Assembly: GCA_028873535.1 (NCBI GenBank)
Contig: JAGWIJ010000015.1
Coordinates: 1 to 41,488 of the forward strand
DNA length: 41,488 nucleotides
Direction of reading: 5' to 3'
Origin: Pseudomonadota bacterium
GTDB lineage: Bacteria > Pseudomonadota > Gammaproteobacteria > Burkholderiales > Ferrovaceae
Of this stretch, positions 38,115 through 41,488 are shown one piece after another (position 1 is the stretch's first letter; every line of letters starts with the position of its first letter). The position numbers were made by a program, and so were the translations under genes. Under the pieces are notes generated by a model. That model saw nothing but the letters and a program-made list of their open reading frames with translations. It searched no databases and had not been told where the DNA came from.

Positions 38115-38138
38115 CGGGTCTGGCCCACGCCAGACCCG
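38115..38138 (+). terminator. Hairpin between the carrier and ThDP-enzyme genes
   Basis: CGGGTCTGGC pairs perfectly with GCCAGACCCG around a 4-base loop. Four T residues come only 11 bases later (38150-38153), so termination may be partial. It could lower expression of the downstream enzymes relative to the carrier, or stabilise processed mRNA ends. Confidence 0.5.
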
Positions 38139-38186
38139 CGAGGCCCCCCTTTTGTCTGCTGCATCAACTGAACAGGGAGCACACCC

Positions 38187-39950
38187 ATGTCCGCAGTACT
38201 CAGTTCCGCCCCGACCAACGCCGCCAGCACCACCGCCGACGACACACTCAAGGCCAAGAGCCGTGACGCCAATGTGATTTCCGGCGGCCACCTGGTGGCA
38301 CGCGCACTCAAGGCCGAAGGCATCGACACCATCTTCACGCTGTGCGGCGGCCACATCATCGACATCTACGACGGCTGCGTCGACGAAGGCATCCGCGTGG
38401 TCGACGTGCGCCACGAACAGGTCGCCGCCCACGCCGCCGACGGCTATGCGCGCCAGACCGGCAAGCTGGGCTGCGTGGTCACCACCGCCGGACCCGGTTG
38501 CACCAACGCCGTCACCGGCGTCGCCACCGCCTTCCGCTCCGAAAGCCCGATCCTGCACATCGGCGGCCAGGGCGCGCTCAGCCAGCACAAGATGGGCTCG
38601 CTGCAGGACCTGCCGCACGTCGACATGATGACGCCGATCACCAAGTTCGCCTCCACCGTGTCGAGCACCGAACGCATCGCCGACATGATCTCGATGGCGG
38701 CGCGCGAATCCTTCAACGGCGCGCCCGGCCCCAGCTACCTCGAAATCCCGCGTGACGTGCTCGACCGCGAAATCGACATCACCAAGGCCGTGCTGCCGCA
38801 GGCCGGCCGCTATCGCGCCTCGACGCGCTCGCTGGGTGACCCGGCTGCCATCGAGGCCCTGGCCGATCTGCTGGTCAACGCCGAACGTCCGGCCATCCTT
38901 TATGGCCAGCAGGTGTGGACTGCGCGTGGCCACCAGGAAGCCGTCGATCTGCTGCGCGGCATGGACATTCCCGGCTATTTCAACGGTGCCAGCCGCGGCC
39001 TGCTGCCGCCGGGCGATCCCCACCATTTCGACCGCACGCGCTCGCAGGCCTTTGCCAAGGCCGATGTCATCGTGATCGTCGGCACCCCCTTCGACTTCCG
39101 CATGGGCTACGGCAAGCGCATCAGCCGCGACCTCAAGCTGGTGCAGATCGACATGGACTACCGCACCGTCGGCAAGAACCGCGACATCGACCTGGGTCTG
39201 GTCGGCGATCCGGGCACCATCCTGGCGGCCGTGCTGCAGGCCGCCAGCGGCCGTCTCAAGAACGACAAGCGCCAGGCACGCCGCGCCTGGATGAAGGAAC
39301 TCGCCGGTGCCGAGGAGATCGCCACCGCCAAGCTGCAGGGCCTGTTCCACTCCGACGCCAATCCCATCCATCCCTACCGCGTGGCCCACGAGATCAACGA
39401 ATTCCTGGCCGACAACACCGTCTACATCGGTGACGGCGGCGACGTGGTCACCATCTCGGCGCAGGCCGTGCGGCCGCGCCGTCCGGGCCAGTGGATGGAC
39501 CCGGGTGCGCTGGGATCGCTGGGCGTCGGCACCGGCTTCGCGATTGCCGCCGGTCTGGCCAATCCCGAGAAGGAAGTGTTGTGCTACTACGGTGATGGCG
39601 CCTTCAGCATGACCTCGTTCGACATGGAGACCGCCAACCGTTTCGGCGTGCCCTACATCGCGGTGGTCGGCAACAACTCGGCGATGAACCAGATCCGCTA
39701 CGGCCAGATCGCCAAGTACGGCAACGAGCGCGGCAACATCGGCAACCTGCTGTCCGACATCCCCTACGCGCGTTTCGCCGAGATGCTGGGCGGCTACGGC
39801 GAAGAGGTGCGCGAGCCCGGCCAGATCGCCGGCGCGTTGCAGCGTGCGCGCGAGGCCGTGCACAAGACCCGGCGCTGCGCCGTGGTCAACATCTGGGTCG
39901 ATCCGACCGTCTACGCCCCCGGAACGATGGCCCAGACCATGTACAAGTGA
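38187..39950 (+). CDS. ThDP-dependent lyase/decarboxylase, acting with formyl-CoA transferase
   Basis: Thiamine-diphosphate enzyme of 587 residues in three domains. The catalytic glutamate is E77 in DVRHEQVAAHAADGYAR. The cofactor motif starts at about 469 (GDGAFSMTSF) and ends GNN about 25 residues later. The sequence ISGGHLVARALKAEG ... GGHIIDIYDGC ... GPGCTNAVTGVATAF, with GSLQDLPHV at 137-145, resembles benzaldehyde lyase, 2-hydroxyacyl-CoA lyase and IlvG-like enzymes. The oxalyl-CoA decarboxylase blocks (SGSSEREIVDLQQGDYEE, with the Tyr-Glu pair) are absent. It is nevertheless next to a formyl-CoA transferase, so it likely makes formyl-CoA from an oxalyl- or 2-hydroxyacyl-CoA. An ATG with GGGAGC upstream is the start; the first 30 residues are a low-complexity extension. 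Confidence 0.85.
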   Translation: MSAVLSSAPTNAASTTADDTLKAKSRDANVISGGHLVARALKAEGIDTIFTLCGGHIIDIYDGCVDEGIRVVDVRHEQVAAHAADGYARQTGKLGCVVTTAGPGCTNAVTGVATAFRSESPILHIGGQGALSQHKMGSLQDLPHVDMMTPITKFASTVSSTERIADMISMAARESFNGAPGPSYLEIPRDVLDREIDITKAVLPQAGRYRASTRSLGDPAAIEALADLLVNAERPAILYGQQVWTARGHQEAVDLLRGMDIPGYFNGASRGLLPPGDPHHFDRTRSQAFAKADVIVIVGTPFDFRMGYGKRISRDLKLVQIDMDYRTVGKNRDIDLGLVGDPGTILAAVLQAASGRLKNDKRQARRAWMKELAGAEEIATAKLQGLFHSDANPIHPYRVAHEINEFLADNTVYIGDGGDVVTISAQAVRPRRPGQWMDPGALGSLGVGTGFAIAAGLANPEKEVLCYYGDGAFSMTSFDMETANRFGVPYIAVVGNNSAMNQIRYGQIAKYGNERGNIGNLLSDIPYARFAEMLGGYGEEVREPGQIAGALQRAREAVHKTRRCAVVNIWVDPTVYAPGTMAQTMYK

Positions 39951-40011
39951 GCGCCTGCCAGCGCTTGGAAACCCGTCCGACAAAGACTCCCGCAAAGGAT
40001 AGACACCCATC

Positions 40012-41262
40012 ATGACCAAGGCTCTCGAAGGCATCCGCATCATCGACTTCACCCACGTCCAGGCAGGCCCGGCCTGCACCCAGCTGCTGGCCTGGTTCGG
40101 CGCCGACGTGATCAAGGTCGAACGCCCCGGCGCCGGCGATGTCACGCGCTCGCAGCTGCGTGACATCCCGGGCGTCGACGCGCTCTACTTCACCATGCTC
40201 AACAGCAACAAGCGCTCGATCACCCTCGACACCAAGACGCCGGAAGGCAAGCAGGTGCTCGAACAGCTGATCCGCGGCAGCGACGTGATGGTGGAGAACT
40301 TCGGCCCCGGCGCGCTCGACCGCATGGGCTTCAGCTGGGACCGCATCCGTGAGCTCAATCCGCGCATGATCTGGGCCTCGGTGAAGGGCTTCAGCGACGG
40401 CCACCACTACGAAGACCTCAAGGTCTACGAGAACGTCGCGCAGTGCGCCGGCGGTGCCGCCTCCACCACCGGCTTCTGGGACGGCCCGCCCACCGTGAGC
40501 GCGGCCGCACTCGGCGACAGCAACACCGGCATGCACCTCGCGATCGGCATCCTGGCTGCGCTGCGCTACCGCGACAAGACCGGGCGTGGCCAGAAGGTGG
40601 CCGTGTCGATGCAGGACTCGGTGCTGAACCTGTGCCGGGTCAAGCTGCGCGACCAGCAGCGTCTGGACCGCGTCGGTTACCTGGAGGAATACCCGCAGTA
40701 TCCGCATGGCACCTTCAGCGACGTCGTGCCGCGCGGCGGCAACGCCGGCGGCGGCGGGCAGCCGGGCTGGGTGCTCAAGTGCAAAGGCTGGGAGACCGAC
40801 CCCAACGCCTACATCTATTTCACCATCCAGGGCCACGCCTGGGCGCCGATCTGCAAGGCGATCGGCAAGCCCGAGTGGGAGACCGATCCCGCCTACATGA
40901 CCGCCGAAGCGCGCCAGGACAAGATCTTCGACATCTTCGCCACCATCGAGGACTGGCTCAAGGACAAGACCAAGTTCGAGGCCGTCGACATCCTGCGCAA
41001 GTTCGACATCCCCTGCTCGCCGGTGCTGTCGATGAAGGAAATCGCCAACGACCCCTCGCTGCGCAAGAGCGGCACCGTGGTCGAGGTCGAGCACAAGGCG
41101 CGTGGAAAGTACCTGACGGTCGGCAGCCCGATCAAGTTCTCCGAGATGAGCGTGGAGGTGACCGGTTCGCCGCTGCTGGGCGAGCACACCGACGAGATCC
41201 TGAAGGACATCGGCTACACGCCGGAAAAGATCGCCGAGCTGCACGCCGCCAAGGCAGTTTGA
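40012..41262 (+). CDS. frc: Formyl-CoA:oxalate CoA-transferase (YfdW type)
   Basis: Class III CoA transferase of 416 residues, the same length as E. coli YfdW. It moves CoA from formyl-CoA to oxalate (or a related acid). It begins [24 protein letters not shown], with H15 and Q17, and has the catalytic aspartate D169 in [11 protein letters not shown]. Other features are [10 protein letters not shown] with Q48 (Gln as in YfdW; Trp in O. formigenes), the [24 protein letters not shown] block, and the mobile glycine loop in [13 protein letters not shown]. It is 61 bases after the ThDP enzyme gene, with AAAGGA upstream, and ends before a strong terminator. Confidence 0.95.
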   Translation: MTKALEGIRIIDFTHVQAGPACTQLLAWFGADVIKVERPGAGDVTRSQLRDIPGVDALYFTMLNSNKRSITLDTKTPEGKQVLEQLIRGSDVMVENFGPGALDRMGFSWDRIRELNPRMIWASVKGFSDGHHYEDLKVYENVAQCAGGAASTTGFWDGPPTVSAAALGDSNTGMHLAIGILAALRYRDKTGRGQKVAVSMQDSVLNLCRVKLRDQQRLDRVGYLEEYPQYPHGTFSDVVPRGGNAGGGGQPGWVLKCKGWETDPNAYIYFTIQGHAWAPICKAIGKPEWETDPAYMTAEARQDKIFDIFATIEDWLKDKTKFEAVDILRKFDIPCSPVLSMKEIANDPSLRKSGTVVEVEHKARGKYLTVGSPIKFSEMSVEVTGSPLLGEHTDEILKDIGYTPEKIAELHAAKAV

Positions 41263-41290
41263 CGACCAGGGCCCAAGCGGCCTAGTCTGC

Positions 41291-41333
41291 GCGCCCGGGG
41301 TCGAACTCGCACCGACCCCGGGCGCATTTTTTT
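41291..41333 (+). terminator. Intrinsic terminator of the catabolic operon
   Basis: GCGCCCGGGGTCG (41291-41303) pairs perfectly over 13 bases with CGACCCCGGGCGC (41313-41325) around a 9-base loop. Seven T follow at 41327-41333. It is the strongest intrinsic terminator in the window and closes the carrier-lyase-transferase unit. Confidence 0.95.
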
Positions 41334-41358
41334 GCTGCTGCCACGAAGGAGCGACGCG

Positions 41359-41488
41359 ATGGACCAAAGTACGCTGTTCGAACAGGTGGTCATGGCCGCT
41401 GGCGATGCCATCCTGGTTTCCGACGCCAAGGGCGAGATCACGCTCTGGAATCCGGCCGCCGAGCGCCTGTTCGGCTACACCCAGGCCG
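41359..41488 (+). CDS. PAS-domain protein, 5' fragment (runs off the window)
   Basis: The first 43 residues are visible: MDQSTLFEQVVMAAGDAILV, then SDAKGEITLWNPAAERLFGYT. This is the start of a PAS sensory domain (D-A-I-L-V-S-D ... W-N-P-A-A-E-R-L-F-G-Y). AAGGAG lies 7 bases before the ATG. It could be a single PAS protein, a sensor kinase or a diguanylate cyclase; the rest is outside the window. It has its own ribosome-binding site and follows the terminator, so it is probably a separate transcript. Confidence 0.75.
   Translation, partial: MDQSTLFEQVVMAAGDAILVSDAKGEITLWNPAAERLFGYTQA

Noticed and set aside
37977..40166. A 729-codon open frame on the minus strand opposite the ThDP enzyme and transferase genes
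   Set aside because: It runs antisense to well-conserved genes, has the composition of a GC-rich shadow frame (Val/His/Asp/Gly-rich, no motif) and no ribosome-binding site.

Overview
The window is high-GC bacterial chromosome. It most likely comes from a betaproteobacterium (Burkholderiales, Rhodocyclales or relatives). The evidence is the gene content and order: a tlpA / accB-accC-prmA / zinc-ribbon DUF3426 block, a hemC-hemD-hemX-hemY run, the proteobacterial-type glutamate-cysteine ligase GshA followed by gshB, a porin-glnK-amtB block facing ubiK, and a MucD-type protease. This is inference from gene content; no 16S gene or database search was available. Genes are packed tightly, with many 4-base ATGA/GTGA overlaps that suggest translational coupling.

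Layout. 1-5.7 kb: a tRNA-Arg(CCG), a membrane-anchored cytochrome c5-like protein, apaH, a PlsC-type acyltransferase, a PfkB-family sugar/nucleoside kinase, a GT4 glycosyltransferase and tpx. 5.7-10.7 kb: on the minus strand, tlpA-like, accB, accC, prmA and a DUF3426 protein (start of fatty-acid synthesis plus ribosomal protein methylation), then an fxsA-like membrane gene. 10.6-16.6 kb: a YeeZ-like epimerase, a ferredoxin-NAD(P)H reductase fusion, and the tetrapyrrole run hemC-hemD-hemX-hemY (minus strand). 16.7-22.7 kb: a coupled ddl-HIT-PilZ-like trio, then gshA-gshB and a divergent ApbE-like lipoprotein on the minus strand.

22.9-29.4 kb: a complete SUF iron-sulfur assembly operon, sufR(Rrf2)-sufB-sufC-sufD-sufS-sufU-sufT-Rieske, behind a good sigma-70-type promoter whose -10 box lies inside an inverted repeat. 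29.4-31.5 kb: a DegP/MucD protease with a lipoprotein signal, and a divergent small secreted protein. 31.6-35.2 kb: a nitrogen-control block of porin, glnK and amtB read leftward from a sigma-54-type promoter, with NtrC-like half-sites upstream, and ubiK read rightward.

35.2-41.3 kb: an oxalate-like catabolic island, made of a 74-aa membrane protein, an FCD-type GntR regulator, an OxlT-type MFS carrier, a ThDP-dependent lyase/decarboxylase and a YfdW-type formyl-CoA transferase. It ends at a strong terminator, and the 5' end of a PAS-domain gene follows. The carrier keeps the charged residues of oxalate/formate exchangers and the CoA transferase closely resembles E. coli YfdW. The ThDP enzyme, however, does not look like the expected oxalyl-CoA decarboxylase; it resembles the benzaldehyde lyase / 2-hydroxyacyl-CoA lyase / acetolactate-synthase-like group. 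A 15-base sequence containing a perfect palindrome (TGATATATCA) occurs in the promoters of both the small membrane gene and the carrier gene, and is the likely operator of the GntR protein. This island is the most likely place in the window for undescribed biology.
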